Below are positions 19,145 to 28,490 of a stretch of 64,000 nucleotides of DNA, in pieces. Every line of letters begins with the position of its first letter. The stretch's first letter is position 1. The position numbers and the translations under genes were made by a program. This stretch comes from Thiospirochaeta perfilievii. Lineage in GTDB: Bacteria; Spirochaetota; Spirochaetia; DSM-2461. The notes below the pieces were generated by a model. It saw nothing but the letters and a program-made list of their open reading frames with translations. It searched no databases and had not been told where the DNA came from. The DNA lies in NCBI RefSeq assembly GCF_008329945.1, contig NZ_CP035807.1:2046001-2110000 (forward strand), read 5' to 3'.

Positions 19145-20410
19145 ATGAAAAAATTATTATTAGTTAGTTGTTTGATTTTATCTACAGTTGTTTTGTTTTC
19201 TAAAAACAGTGCAGAGGCTAAAAATTTTGATGATGGAGTAATAACCCTAAACTTATGGGATATTATGGTTACAGATGATGAAGCTAGGGTTATTAAACCA
19301 ACAATTGATAAGTGGAATAAGAACAATCCAGGGGTACAGATCGTAAGGGACTCCTTAGATGATGACTCATATAAAACAAAGATAAAAACAGCTATTGCTG
19401 CTAACGAAGCTCCGGACCTATTTTTTACATGGGGTGGTGGTTTTTCTGCTCCTTTTGTTGATTCTGGGAAGGTTTTAAACCTTGATTCCTATATATCTAA
19501 AGAGTTTAAATCTAAGGCTTTAGAAGGTTCTCTGTCCTACTGTACATATAACGATAATCTATATGGTCTTCCATATGGTATGTGGGTTGGAGTTTTATAC
19601 TGTAACCAAGAGATGTTTGATAATTTAGGCTTAGAAATTCCTGAAACATTTGAAGAACTTTTAGATGTTGCTAAGGTTTTTAAAGATAATGGTGTTGGTG
19701 CTATTGGTGTTGGAGCTGCAGAGAAGTGGGTTGGAATGTTTTACCACAATATTATTGCAGAACGTACTGCAGGGGCGAAATTAACTAACCTTGCTTTAAG
19801 TGGTTTAGCCCCATATGACTCCCCTGAATTTGTGGAAGCAGCAGAGAAATTAGAAGCGTTGGTTAATGCGGATGTTTTTAATAACGGATATATGGGAATG
19901 GATTATGAGGGTGCGCAAAATATGTTTCTACAGGGAGAAATACCTATGTTTTTCCAAGGAGATTGGGTCTCTGGAGATTGTGAATTAGATGACTCTCCTG
20001 TAAAGGGTAAAATTGTTGTTAAACACTTTCCATATATAAAAGGACACGAAGAGTTCAAGTATGACTTCTTAGGTGGTTCTGTAGATAGTTTTATGATTAG
20101 TGCAAATACTAAGTATCCAAAAGAAGCTACAGAGTTTCTCCAGTTTTTAGTTGAAGAGCTTTCCACTGAGGGTGCAAAAGAGGGTATTAATCTCCCTGTT
20201 TACAAAGCTGATATTGATCTTACTTCAGTAAATAGAGTGACCAGACAGATAATCGATCTAACAAAGGACGCTACGGGGTTTACCCTTGCTTGGGATACTT
20301 TTTTAGTAGGTGAAGATGCTGAACTACACCTAGACCTAGTACAAGAGATGTTTGCAGGAATGATAACTCCAGAAGAGTTTAGTTCAAAAATGCAGACTAT
20401 AAATCAATAA
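19145..20410 (+). CDS. Sugar ABC importer substrate-binding protein (CUT1)
   Basis: Extracytoplasmic solute-binding protein of family 1, delivering an oligosaccharide to the permeases encoded next. Signal peptide MKKLLLVSCLILSTVVLF is followed by a mature region starting around ITLNLWDIMVTDDEAR, the typical strand-1 and first helix. Family features include PDLFFTWGGGF, YGLPYGMWVGVLYCN and AMFFQGDW-like MFFQGDWVSGD. The signal region lacks a clear lipobox. Ribosome site AAAGGAG lies 7 bases before ATG. Aromatic residues suggest a sugar ligand, but which sugar cannot be read. Confidence 0.94.
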   Translation: MKKLLLVSCLILSTVVLFSKNSAEAKNFDDGVITLNLWDIMVTDDEARVIKPTIDKWNKNNPGVQIVRDSLDDDSYKTKIKTAIAANEAPDLFFTWGGGFSAPFVDSGKVLNLDSYISKEFKSKALEGSLSYCTYNDNLYGLPYGMWVGVLYCNQEMFDNLGLEIPETFEELLDVAKVFKDNGVGAIGVGAAEKWVGMFYHNIIAERTAGAKLTNLALSGLAPYDSPEFVEAAEKLEALVNADVFNNGYMGMDYEGAQNMFLQGEIPMFFQGDWVSGDCELDDSPVKGKIVVKHFPYIKGHEEFKYDFLGGSVDSFMISANTKYPKEATEFLQFLVEELSTEGAKEGINLPVYKADIDLTSVNRVTRQIIDLTKDATGFTLAWDTFLVGEDAELHLDLVQEMFAGMITPEEFSSKMQTINQ

Positions 20411-20430
20411 CTTTTTTTTATGGAGGTTCT

Positions 20431-21315
20431 ATGGACAAGGTACTAAGGGATAAAAGAGCAATTTTATTATTCGTATTACCCGGTTTAACTCTTTTTTTAT
20501 TGGTAGTTATTATTCCTATGTTTACATCTATCTACTACAGTTTATTGGATTGGAACGGGTTTGGAGATAGAACCTTCATTGGTTTAAAGAACTACTATGA
20601 GTTATTCTCAGGAAAAGTTTTTAGTTTTAATAAATCCATAATAAATGGTTTTTACCTTACATTTTTGACTCTACTATTTCAATTTCCTATGGCTTTAGTA
20701 TTAGCATTAATACTATCTAGTGAGATTAAGGGAGAGGGATTTTTTAGGACAGTATATTTTATTCCAGTTATGTTATCAGCTGTAGTTATTGCAATGTTAT
20801 TTCAAAGGATTTATGACCCCAATTACGGTCTTCTGCACATGGTTTTGTTAAAATTAGGCCTCCAGTCATGGGCGGAAGTCACACTACTTGGAAACCCAAA
20901 AACAGCAATGACTGCAGCTAGTTTTCCTATTTTATGGCAGTGGGTTGGTTACCACATGTTACTGTTATATGCCGGAGCTAAATCTGTTCCTACCGAACTT
21001 AGGGAGGCGGCTAAAATTGATGGAGCTGGGCCAGTAACAACAGTTTTTAGAATAGTTCTTCCCCTAATGCTTCCTGTTATTAAGGTATGTATTGTTATGT
21101 TAATTATAGGTTCTATAAAGGAGTTTGATGTTATATTTACAATGACAAAAGGAGGGCCTGTAAACTCTAGTCAGATGCCTAGCTTAGTTATGATAGAGAC
21201 AATTTTTAGAAGGTATAAGTATGGGATGGGCAGTGCAATGGCCATGTGTATTGTTCTTCTCTGTCTGCTTATAACAGCCCTTCTACAAAAAATATTTGAT
21301 AGGAAGGATCCATGA
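20431..21315 (+). CDS. Sugar ABC importer permease, MalF-like
   Basis: Inner-membrane channel subunit of the CUT1 importer. About six membrane segments; the ATPase-contact EAA loop reads ELREAAKIDGAGPVTTVFR followed by IVLPLMLPV. Ribosome site GGAGG lies upstream of ATG 20431, 20 bases after the binding-protein gene. It overlaps the next permease by 4 bases. It pairs with that MalG-like protein. Confidence 0.95.
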   Translation: MDKVLRDKRAILLFVLPGLTLFLLVVIIPMFTSIYYSLLDWNGFGDRTFIGLKNYYELFSGKVFSFNKSIINGFYLTFLTLLFQFPMALVLALILSSEIKGEGFFRTVYFIPVMLSAVVIAMLFQRIYDPNYGLLHMVLLKLGLQSWAEVTLLGNPKTAMTAASFPILWQWVGYHMLLLYAGAKSVPTELREAAKIDGAGPVTTVFRIVLPLMLPVIKVCIVMLIIGSIKEFDVIFTMTKGGPVNSSQMPSLVMIETIFRRYKYGMGSAMAMCIVLLCLLITALLQKIFDRKDP

Positions 21316-22142
21316 AAAAGTTTAATATAAAAAATACTCCACTTTATAGTTTTTTAATAGTTGTTGCCCTAATTCAAATTTATCCTCTAATATATCTATT
21401 TTTCTTCTCTCTAAAGAGTAATTCAGAGATCTTTGGTGGAAACGTTGCAGGACTCCCTACAAACTGGTTGTGGAGTAATTATAAATCTATTTTTAGTAAT
21501 AGTGATATGCCTACTTATTTTTTTAATAGTACAGTTGTTACTGTTATAAGTATATTACTGGTAATCTTCCTAGGGGGAACTGTAGGATATGCTATAGAGA
21601 GGATGAGGTGGAGATATAGTAAGCTAGTTTTAACAATTTTTTTACTAGGAATAATGATTCCTGCCCAATCTAGTCTACTACCACTTTTTATGAATCTATC
21701 CCACTTTAATATAACAGATTCCTACCAAGCATTAATACTTCCCTATGTATCCTTTGGTCTACCTATATCGATCTACATTTTTACTGGTTTCTATGAATCT
21801 ATTCCCTATGAAATGGAGGAGTCAGGCTGCCTTGAGGGCTGTTCTATCTTCCAGATCTACTCCTATATTATTATGCCTATGGTTAAACCAGCAATAGCAA
21901 CAATTGCAATTTTTACATATAGAAATGTTTGGAATGAGTTACTTTTTGCTGTTACATTTATTACTAAAAAAGCATATAAAACAGTTCCCGTTGGACTAAT
22001 GTCATTAAGGGGGAGATACTCTACAAAGTGGGGGCCTATTGGGGCTGCCCTGCTAATAGCTGTTTTACCAAGTTTAATACTCTACTTTATATTAAGCAAA
22101 CAAGTGCAAGAGAGTATGACTTCTGGAGCTATAAAGGGGTAG
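21312..22142 (+). CDS. Sugar ABC importer permease, MalG-like
   Basis: Second channel subunit of the CUT1 importer. Six predicted membrane segments; EAA loop EMEESGCLEGCSIFQIYSYI then IMPMVKPAIA. Length 276 is typical. Ribosome site AGGAAGGATCC precedes the overlapping ATG. No ATPase gene follows: the next gene is ygiQ with its own promoter, so the importer probably uses a shared MsmX/MsmK-type ATPase encoded elsewhere. Confidence 0.95.
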   Translation: MKKFNIKNTPLYSFLIVVALIQIYPLIYLFFFSLKSNSEIFGGNVAGLPTNWLWSNYKSIFSNSDMPTYFFNSTVVTVISILLVIFLGGTVGYAIERMRWRYSKLVLTIFLLGIMIPAQSSLLPLFMNLSHFNITDSYQALILPYVSFGLPISIYIFTGFYESIPYEMEESGCLEGCSIFQIYSYIIMPMVKPAIATIAIFTYRNVWNELLFAVTFITKKAYKTVPVGLMSLRGRYSTKWGPIGAALLIAVLPSLILYFILSKQVQESMTSGAIKG

Positions 22143-22148
22143 TTACTA

Positions 22149-22177
22149 TTGATTAATAGGCCTCCATCCCATATCTT
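22149..22177 (+). promoter_or_regulatory. Sigma70-type promoter for ygiQ
   Basis: TTGATT (22149-22154) and TATCTT (22172-22177) with a 17-base spacer. The -10 box ends exactly 6 bases before the ATG at 22184, predicting a leaderless message; no ribosome site exists in the gap. Confidence 0.5.
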
Positions 22178-22183
22178 ACTTTT

Positions 22184-24004
22184 ATGAATAGTGATTTTTT
22201 ACCAATTAATAGATTCGAGATGGAAAAACTTGGCTGGGATAGGCCAGATTTTGTAGTTGTTACTGGGGCTACCTATGTGGACCATCCCTCTTTTGGAACT
22301 GCAATTATTAGTCGAATTCTAGAAAATATGGGGTTTAAAGTTGCAATTTTAGCACTTCCTGACTGGAAGAGTTTAGATAGTTTTAAGGAGTTTGGGAAAC
22401 CCCGTTTTGCATTTTTAATAAATGGTGGAAATATGGACTCTATGGTAAGTAACTATACCGCATCTAAAAAACCAAGAAAAACCGATGTTTATGCCCCTGG
22501 AAATGTTCCAGGGTTAAGACCTGATCGTGCGTCTATTGTCTACTCCGCAGCCATAAAGCAGGTATATAAAAAGGTTCCAATTATTTTAGGTGGAATTGAA
22601 GCCTCCCTTAGAAGAATGGCCCATTACGACTACTGGAGTAATAAGGTTAGGCGATCCATAATATTAGACTCAAAGGCTGATCTTGTTATATATGGTATGG
22701 GGGAGCGGCAAATTCTAGAGATTGGAAAAAGGTTTAAAGAGGGGATGTCAATTAAACAGATGAAAGATATCCCAGGAACACTCTATAGAACCCATAGTAA
22801 ACCGGAATTTAATGCTATATATCTTCCAACCTTTAAAGAGATAATTGATAGTAAAAAAAAGTTTGCAGAGTCGTTTAAAATACAGCATACAAATACTGAC
22901 CCATTTAATGGAAGTCCTTTAGTTGAGGGATATCCAGGAGAGTGGGTTGTACAAAATATCCCTAGTAAACCCCTGTTAGAAGAGGAGTTAGACTGGGTTC
23001 ATGAGTTACCTTATAAAAGGGATTACCACCCATCCTACAAGAGTCGGGGAGGTATAAAAGCAATTGAAGAGGTTAAGTTTAGCTTAATAAGTAATCGAGG
23101 TTGTTATGGTGGTTGTAGTTTTTGTGCGCTAACCTTTCACCAAGGTCGTATTGTTAGGTCAAGAAGCCACGAATCTATAATTAAAGAAGCTATAGAGATT
23201 ACAAAACAACCTGATTTTAAAGGGTATATCCATGATGTTGGAGGACCTACAGCTAACTTTACTAAAAGAGCATGTTTTAAACAGGAGAGTAGAGGAGCCT
23301 GTCCAACAAAGCAGTGTCTTGCACCTGAACCCTGTAAGTTATTAGAAGTTGATCATTCAGACTATTTAAAGTTGTTACGGGAATTAAGATCCCTTGATGG
23401 CGTAAAAAAAGTCTTTATTAGATCTGGTATTCGTTTTGACTATTTAATGTTAGATAAGGATGAGACATTTTTTAAGGAGTTAGTTGAACACCATATTAGT
23501 GGACAATTAAAAGTAGCTCCTGAACATATCTCTGATAACGTATTAAGACTTATGGGTAAACCGGGAAATAGGGTTTTTTCAAACTTTTCAAAAAGATATA
23601 AGGAGATTAATGAGGAGTTGGGGAAAGACCAGTATCTAGTTCCATATTTTATCTCTTCCCATCCTGGGTCAACCCTAAAAGATGCCATAGAGCTTGCAGA
23701 GTATTTAAGAGATACAGGTTTAAGATCGGACCAAGTACAGGACTTTATACCAACCCCTGGAACCCTTTCTACTGCTATGTACTATTCAGGATATGATCCT
23801 GTTACAATGAAACCTGTAAAAAGTGAAATGAGTCCCCATGAAAAAGCGATGCAAAGGGCTCTGTTACAGTATAAAAAACCTCAAAATAGAGAGTTAGTTC
23901 GAGAGGCTTTAATCCTTTGTAAGAGGGAAGACTTAATAGGTAGAGGGGAAAAATGTCTGATACCTTTAGCGAGTAAAGGTAGTAAGAAAAAGTTTAGGCG
24001 TTAA
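22184..24004 (+). CDS. ygiQ: YgiQ-family radical SAM protein
   Basis: Radical S-adenosylmethionine enzyme of unknown reaction (UPF0313). The N-terminal region PDFVVVTGATYVDHPSFGTA is diagnostic. The 4Fe-4S cluster cysteines are Cys307, Cys311 and Cys314 in SNRGCYGGCSFCAL. The downstream segment RACFKQESRGACPTKQCLAP adds four conserved Cys, and VAPEHISD and FIPTPGTLSTAMYY are family hallmarks. Length 606 is normal. Start ATG 22184 gives MNSDFLPINRFEM; its promoter predicts a leaderless message. The 3' end overlaps convergently with cheX by 11 bases. Confidence 0.94.
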   Translation: MNSDFLPINRFEMEKLGWDRPDFVVVTGATYVDHPSFGTAIISRILENMGFKVAILALPDWKSLDSFKEFGKPRFAFLINGGNMDSMVSNYTASKKPRKTDVYAPGNVPGLRPDRASIVYSAAIKQVYKKVPIILGGIEASLRRMAHYDYWSNKVRRSIILDSKADLVIYGMGERQILEIGKRFKEGMSIKQMKDIPGTLYRTHSKPEFNAIYLPTFKEIIDSKKKFAESFKIQHTNTDPFNGSPLVEGYPGEWVVQNIPSKPLLEEELDWVHELPYKRDYHPSYKSRGGIKAIEEVKFSLISNRGCYGGCSFCALTFHQGRIVRSRSHESIIKEAIEITKQPDFKGYIHDVGGPTANFTKRACFKQESRGACPTKQCLAPEPCKLLEVDHSDYLKLLRELRSLDGVKKVFIRSGIRFDYLMLDKDETFFKELVEHHISGQLKVAPEHISDNVLRLMGKPGNRVFSNFSKRYKEINEELGKDQYLVPYFISSHPGSTLKDAIELAEYLRDTGLRSDQVQDFIPTPGTLSTAMYYSGYDPVTMKPVKSEMSPHEKAMQRALLQYKKPQNRELVREALILCKREDLIGRGEKCLIPLASKGSKKKFRR

Positions 24005-24461
24005 TGTTTATTTGAAGTTCAAACTCTCCATGGGGTGTATTAAATGGTATAGCTATAATATCCCCCTTGGCTGGCCAAACTATTGTATGGTTTGTTCCCT
24101 GTATAGTAAATGGTACAGTAACATCAATTTTTCCTAGATCTTTGATTAGGTTTAGGGCATTTCCACATATTATATTGGCGAACTCACCAACCATACCTGT
24201 AATCATGTTTGTTATTTCCGATGAATTACTACCAACCATCTTCGATTCATTAAGTAGTTTAAATGCTAGGGTTCTCTTTAGACGTATTACAAAAATACCT
24301 TCAAGTCCGCCCATTATACCAACTACAGCGGATATTTCCCATTTATGGAGCTCTAAATCCTTAACTATATAGGCCTTTCCATAGGATGGTGTGAAGTTAA
24401 ACATATCTCTAAACATGTTAATAGTATATAAAACAAATGGCTTTATCATATTTGCTGTCAT
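23994..24461 (-). CDS. cheX: CheX-type chemotaxis phosphatase
   Basis: CheX dephosphorylates CheY-P; it is the main CheY phosphatase in spirochaetes. The protein has the single-domain CheX fold length (155) and the catalytic signature ExxN: Glu93 and Asn96 in GEFANIICGNALN, preceded by SSEITNMITGMV. No CheA, CheW or CheY is adjacent, so it is orphaned from the main chemotaxis operon. It begins 23 bases after a GNAT gene and may be cotranscribed from polB; a TATACT box 7 bases before its ATG could be an internal promoter. Confidence 0.85.
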   Translation of the reverse strand: MTANMIKPFVLYTINMFRDMFNFTPSYGKAYIVKDLELHKWEISAVVGIMGGLEGIFVIRLKRTLAFKLLNESKMVGSNSSEITNMITGMVGEFANIICGNALNLIKDLGKIDVTVPFTIQGTNHTIVWPAKGDIIAIPFNTPHGEFELQININA

Positions 24462-24484
24462 TGGACTAAGTATAATATATAAAA

Positions 24485-25249
24485 TTATATTCTGCCATAC
24501 ATAGTACAGCTGTTGTATTCTGAATATTTATAAAATCCCCTTCTCTGGTAGTAGTCTGCAACCCAACTATATTTATCCGTGGTTAAGTAGAGGACTTTGC
24601 AACCTCTGCTCTTTGCAATGGATACTGCAGATTTCATTATAGCCTCTCCTACTCTTTTAGTTCTAAACTCTTTTAATACTTCAAAATCTTCAAGCTTAAC
24701 AACATTATCCTTAAAAAAAAGTTCACAGCTACCAAGAAATGCTCCATTTTTACTATATACAACAGTCTCTATCTCCCTTGTATAGAACTTTATCTTAATC
24801 CATCTTTTTATATATCTGTAACTAAACTTAATACCAATATTCTGTTTTTTATGAAGCTTATAAAGCCGCTTTTTATCCTGTGGGGTCACAGGAAAGCAGT
24901 GGCTATCTGCAAATTCACTTTTACATAGGCTTAAATCTAAAATAAATAGGGAGTGGGTATTAAAGTTGAAGTCTGACAATTCTGGAATCTCTCCAGAGTT
25001 CGCTGACTCTGGATCAAAAACAAAACGAAGTAGTCTTCGCTTTTCATTTAAAAATTTATCCCTCTCTTTTAGAACAATGTTTTTTACCCTATCTATTTGT
25101 ACACCTTTTTTTATAAAAATGTAGTTTTGTTGGGGAATGTCCGGGGTAATATTATCAATATATTTTGTATAGTATCTATATTTTTCAATATTTGAAGTTA
25201 GTTTAGTATACTCATCCTCAATATTTTTAATTCTATCTAATAATTCCAT
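24485..25249 (-). CDS. GNAT-family N-acetyltransferase
   Basis: Predicted acyl-CoA-dependent acetyltransferase; substrate unknown. The C-terminal half carries the acetyl-CoA-binding pattern LKEFRTKRVGEAIMKSA (the R-x-x-x-V-G loop) and the last-strand motif VADYYQRRGFYKYSEY. The N-terminal 130 residues, starting with a likely coiled segment ELLDRIKNIEDEY, match nothing I recognise. It follows polB by 15 bases on the same strand and is followed by cheX, so it is probably part of the yitT-polB transcription unit. Confidence 0.82.
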   Translation of the reverse strand: MELLDRIKNIEDEYTKLTSNIEKYRYYTKYIDNITPDIPQQNYIFIKKGVQIDRVKNIVLKERDKFLNEKRRLLRFVFDPESANSGEIPELSDFNFNTHSLFILDLSLCKSEFADSHCFPVTPQDKKRLYKLHKKQNIGIKFSYRYIKRWIKIKFYTREIETVVYSKNGAFLGSCELFFKDNVVKLEDFEVLKEFRTKRVGEAIMKSAVSIAKSRGCKVLYLTTDKYSWVADYYQRRGFYKYSEYNSCTMYGRI

Positions 25250-25264
25250 ACATATAATTGTAAT

Positions 25265-27568
25265 CTAAAAAAGCTCTGGCTGCTTATTAAAAGCAACTGT
25301 TTCAAAATCTTTCTCTATAAATGGGAGTATACTATCGGCTATAGGCTTTAATTGTTTATCAATATAGTGATCATAATCTAGGTTGGTAGTTTTCATGGAG
25401 AGAGGAGTTGGTCCATCAACACTTATGACATACTCAATATCTCTTATATGTTTTCCCTCATCACCTAACTTTAGAGCTGCTTTTACCTGGGGTGGAATAA
25501 TCTTTGTATATTCAGATACTGGTTTTGTTAACTTTTTTTTATATACTAGCTTGTTATCTAGTTTTCCACTTTTTAGGTTGTTAATGGTTTCCTTTATAAA
25601 AGAATCAACTTCTAACTCCTGAAAAATTAGACTAAAAAGTGTGTATTGGAACTCCTTTGCAAGTTCTGTCCAGTCGGATCTAACAAACTCTAGGCCTGTA
25701 AAAGATAGTTTTTCTCCATTTGCTGTGTTTAATAGTCCAGCATATCTCTTTTTTGCTCCAGCCTTACTTCCCCTTAAGCCTGGTAGGAAAAACTTACTAA
25801 AATACTTCTCATACTCGATTTCTAACTTAGAGTCTACTCTAAACTCTCTCTCTAGGTATTTAGAAATATAACTATTTATATCGTTGGTAATACTCTCTGC
25901 AACGCTATTATACCTGGCTTTTTCCACCTCTTTTAACTGGAGAAAAATAGAGTCTGTATCCCCGTATATAACTAGATATCCCTTTTTTTCAAGATACTCC
26001 CTTGTAAGATTTAGCAACCACTGTCCACTTCCTGTTATTCCTAGGGATAGGTCTGGATTGTAGAACCTTGAAAGAGGTGTTCCCATTACTCCATAGAAGC
26101 TGTTCATTAATATTTTAATTGATTGGGCAAGATGGGGATTTCCATCTTTTTTTGCAGATGCCCTTTTTTCCATTAAATCTTTTATATAGAGGGGAAGAAT
26201 GTGTTGTGTTCTAGAAAATTCAATATTTACAGGAGTATTTACTGGGTCTATTGTAGATAAAATTCGGGATAGGGGGTCTATAAAAAATGTCCTAATTAGG
26301 GAGGGATAGAGGCTTTTAAAATCTAATACAATAATTGAGTCATAAAAACCTGGGGTACTATTAAAAACTAAACCTCCACTACCAGGAGGTGTTCCCTCAT
26401 CCTCTTTTGTATCAGGTGCAACAAAACCTTTTCTGTGTATAAGGGGAAGTAGTAGAAAGTCAAAGGCTGCAACTGAAAGTCCAACTCTATCCATTGTTAA
26501 CCCTGAAGTCAAAGCTCTAGTATGGGTTAAATCTATTATGTCTAATTTCTTGAATATATCTGAAACCAGGGTACAATCCAATAGATTATAATGGGCAAGA
26601 GCTTTTTTATCCTCTCTAAACCTTCGCTCTATTTCATCTACCTTTCCAGACCCGGTTATATCCTTTCCTACTCCTAAAACTTCCTTGGCAACTGTTTCTA
26701 ATTTATAGTTATCAAAGGTATAAAAAGCACCTCTAAGGGTTGGAGGTCCATCAATAACAACTCTACCATTTATAAAACAGTTCCAGTTATTATTTTGATT
26801 CTTCCTTATGGTTGGAGGTGTGTTATCCCTACCAATACTGAATTTTATATTAAAATAATTTGTTCTTCTCTCTATAAAGTCCAGGTCAAATCCAATTACA
26901 TGCCATCCGATTATTATATCTGGATCATAGGATTTAAAACGAGAAATAAAGGTTCTTAGTAAACTCTCTTCATCTTCTATATATGTAATATAACTATCTT
27001 GCTCCCCATTTTTTTTTGTAGAATCCCGCATTAGAACTTCTTTAATCTCTCCATTTATAGATGTTCCATGTAGGCCGATGGAGTAGATTGTTCCATCCCT
27101 TCCTGTTTCGATATCAAAAGATAGTATTTTAAAGTTAGGGGTATATAAGGCTTTGCTAATTCTTGGGTTTTTAAACTCAAAAAGATCTTCTTTTTTAGTA
27201 GAGAGTCCATCTATTTGCACACTACCGTATATAAAACGCTCCATAAGGTATCTCTCTTCAGGGAGAACATCGCTTTCGTAGCAGTTAAAGCCTCTATCTT
27301 TAAGAATCTTTTTACCATTAAATAGATCGTTGTAGTTATTAAAGTATAGGGCATCTACATCTAGGAAATTGAAGGATTTAAGGTTTACCTCTTTTCTTTG
27401 GCTATATAGAACGTCCTTTGGCAGTTTTGTAAATCTATCAATAAAAAATAGACTAGGGCTGTTATCAACAATAATAGTAAAAGAACCCTCTTCACCTACA
27501 CCAGTATAAATTAGTGTGGTTAAACCATTTATGTTCCTTCTTTGTCTAGTTAAAATATATCCTAAAAT
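25265..27568 (-). CDS. polB: DNA polymerase II (family B), apparent ATT start
   Basis: Replicative-fold repair polymerase with proofreading. Exonuclease motifs: ILSFDIETGRDG, GFDLDFIERR and YNLLDCTLV. Polymerase motifs: DFKSLYPS (A), KILMNSFYG (B), YGDTDSIF (C). The first in-frame ATG (27244) would remove the whole N-terminal domain. The frame stays open upstream, encoding family-like sequence (ILTRQRRN, then YESDVLPEERYLMERF, like the E. coli YEADVRPPERYLMERF), up to the TAG of yitT. The only sensible start there is ATT at 27568, with AAAAGGA exactly 7 bases upstream, giving MLGYILTRQ and 767 residues against 783 in E. coli. It lies 3 bases after the yitT stop, in the same frame. Confidence 0.88.
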   Translation of the reverse strand: MLGYILTRQRRNINGLTTLIYTGVGEEGSFTIIVDNSPSLFFIDRFTKLPKDVLYSQRKEVNLKSFNFLDVDALYFNNYNDLFNGKKILKDRGFNCYESDVLPEERYLMERFIYGSVQIDGLSTKKEDLFEFKNPRISKALYTPNFKILSFDIETGRDGTIYSIGLHGTSINGEIKEVLMRDSTKKNGEQDSYITYIEDEESLLRTFISRFKSYDPDIIIGWHVIGFDLDFIERRTNYFNIKFSIGRDNTPPTIRKNQNNNWNCFINGRVVIDGPPTLRGAFYTFDNYKLETVAKEVLGVGKDITGSGKVDEIERRFREDKKALAHYNLLDCTLVSDIFKKLDIIDLTHTRALTSGLTMDRVGLSVAAFDFLLLPLIHRKGFVAPDTKEDEGTPPGSGGLVFNSTPGFYDSIIVLDFKSLYPSLIRTFFIDPLSRILSTIDPVNTPVNIEFSRTQHILPLYIKDLMEKRASAKKDGNPHLAQSIKILMNSFYGVMGTPLSRFYNPDLSLGITGSGQWLLNLTREYLEKKGYLVIYGDTDSIFLQLKEVEKARYNSVAESITNDINSYISKYLEREFRVDSKLEIEYEKYFSKFFLPGLRGSKAGAKKRYAGLLNTANGEKLSFTGLEFVRSDWTELAKEFQYTLFSLIFQELEVDSFIKETINNLKSGKLDNKLVYKKKLTKPVSEYTKIIPPQVKAALKLGDEGKHIRDIEYVISVDGPTPLSMKTTNLDYDHYIDKQLKPIADSILPFIEKDFETVAFNKQPELF

Positions 27569-27571
27569 ATC

Positions 27572-28450
27572 CTAGTCCTTTTGGTAAACCCTTCTATGCC
27601 TTTGGTTCCAATGTCCCATTATCTCTGTTGTACTAGTAACACTTACAAATGAGTTCATATCAACACTGTAAATGAAGTCTTTAAGTTTTGCTAGACGAAT
27701 AGCAGGGATTACTGTGTATATAACAGGGGTTGGATCTCTATAGTATGAGCCTTCTCCATGTAGTAGTGTTGCTCCACGATTCTGACTATGTAGATACTCT
27801 ACTATCTCTTCGTGTTCTGTTGAAACAATCATAACAGATAGTCTATTTTCAAATCCAGCAATTACTTTTTCCGCAACACCGGAACTGATAAACATCCCAA
27901 TTAGGGAGTACATTCCCTTGTAAGGCTCGAAAATAATAGAAGCAAAGCCCACTATGACTACATTAATTAAAAATAGTGTTGTTCCTAGGTTTATTGATAT
28001 TTTCCTCTTAATTACTGCACTTATAATATCTGTACCACCAAAGCTTGCTCTATTTTTAAATACAATACCTAAACCAACCCCTGTGAAAAGCCCCCCATAG
28101 ACAGCGGCTAGAATTTCATGGGGAATATAGAGGCAACCTACTAACCCAGAGGTAAGGTGAATAAAAAATGAGAATGATGTCATTCCTACTAAACTAGAAA
28201 TTATAAAGTGTTTATCTAGGTTTCTGTATCCCATAATGAATATTGGAATATTGATTATTACAATTAAAATAGCAGGGGTTATATCAAAAAAATGAGTTAG
28301 AATGAAGGCTATTCCACCAACACCTCCCCCAAGAAAATCGTTTGGAATAAAAAAAACATTAAATCCTAGAGCATAAATTAAGCCACCAATGATAATGTTT
28401 ATCATTCTTAAAAGGTAGAGTCTTAAACTTGGTATATCTTTTAAAATCAT
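27572..28450 (-). CDS. YitT-family membrane protein
   Basis: Inner-membrane protein of the YitT (DUF161 plus DUF2179) family, of unknown transport or regulatory role. About five or six membrane segments in residues 10-195, with the glycine-rich motif PNDFLGGGVGGIAF and KNRASFGGTDI. A cytosolic C-terminal DUF2179 domain follows (VIAGFENRLSVMIVS, RGATLLHGEGSYY, VYTVIP-like VIYTVIPAIRLA). Length 292 is typical. Its TAG stop is the in-frame boundary with polB, so both are on one message. The start at ATG 28450 coincides with the predicted transcription start. Confidence 0.9.
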   Translation of the reverse strand: MILKDIPSLRLYLLRMINIIIGGLIYALGFNVFFIPNDFLGGGVGGIAFILTHFFDITPAILIVIINIPIFIMGYRNLDKHFIISSLVGMTSFSFFIHLTSGLVGCLYIPHEILAAVYGGLFTGVGLGIVFKNRASFGGTDIISAVIKRKISINLGTTLFLINVVIVGFASIIFEPYKGMYSLIGMFISSGVAEKVIAGFENRLSVMIVSTEHEEIVEYLHSQNRGATLLHGEGSYYRDPTPVIYTVIPAIRLAKLKDFIYSVDMNSFVSVTSTTEIMGHWNQRHRRVYQKD

Positions 28451-28457
28451 AAATTGT

Positions 28458-28486
28458 AGGATAGGGGTAATTCAACTATTTGTAAA
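28458..28486 (-). promoter_or_regulatory. Sigma70-type promoter for yitT-polB
   Basis: Minus strand: TTTACA (28481-28486), 17-base spacer, TATCCT (28458-28463), then 7 bases to the ATG at 28450. Predicts a leaderless message for yitT. Confidence 0.5.
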
Positions 28487-28490
28487 CTAA

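Noticed and set aside
20431-22142. Missing ATPase of the sugar importer as evidence of a deletion
   Set aside because: CUT1 importers commonly share one MsmX-type ATPase encoded elsewhere, so absence is normal.
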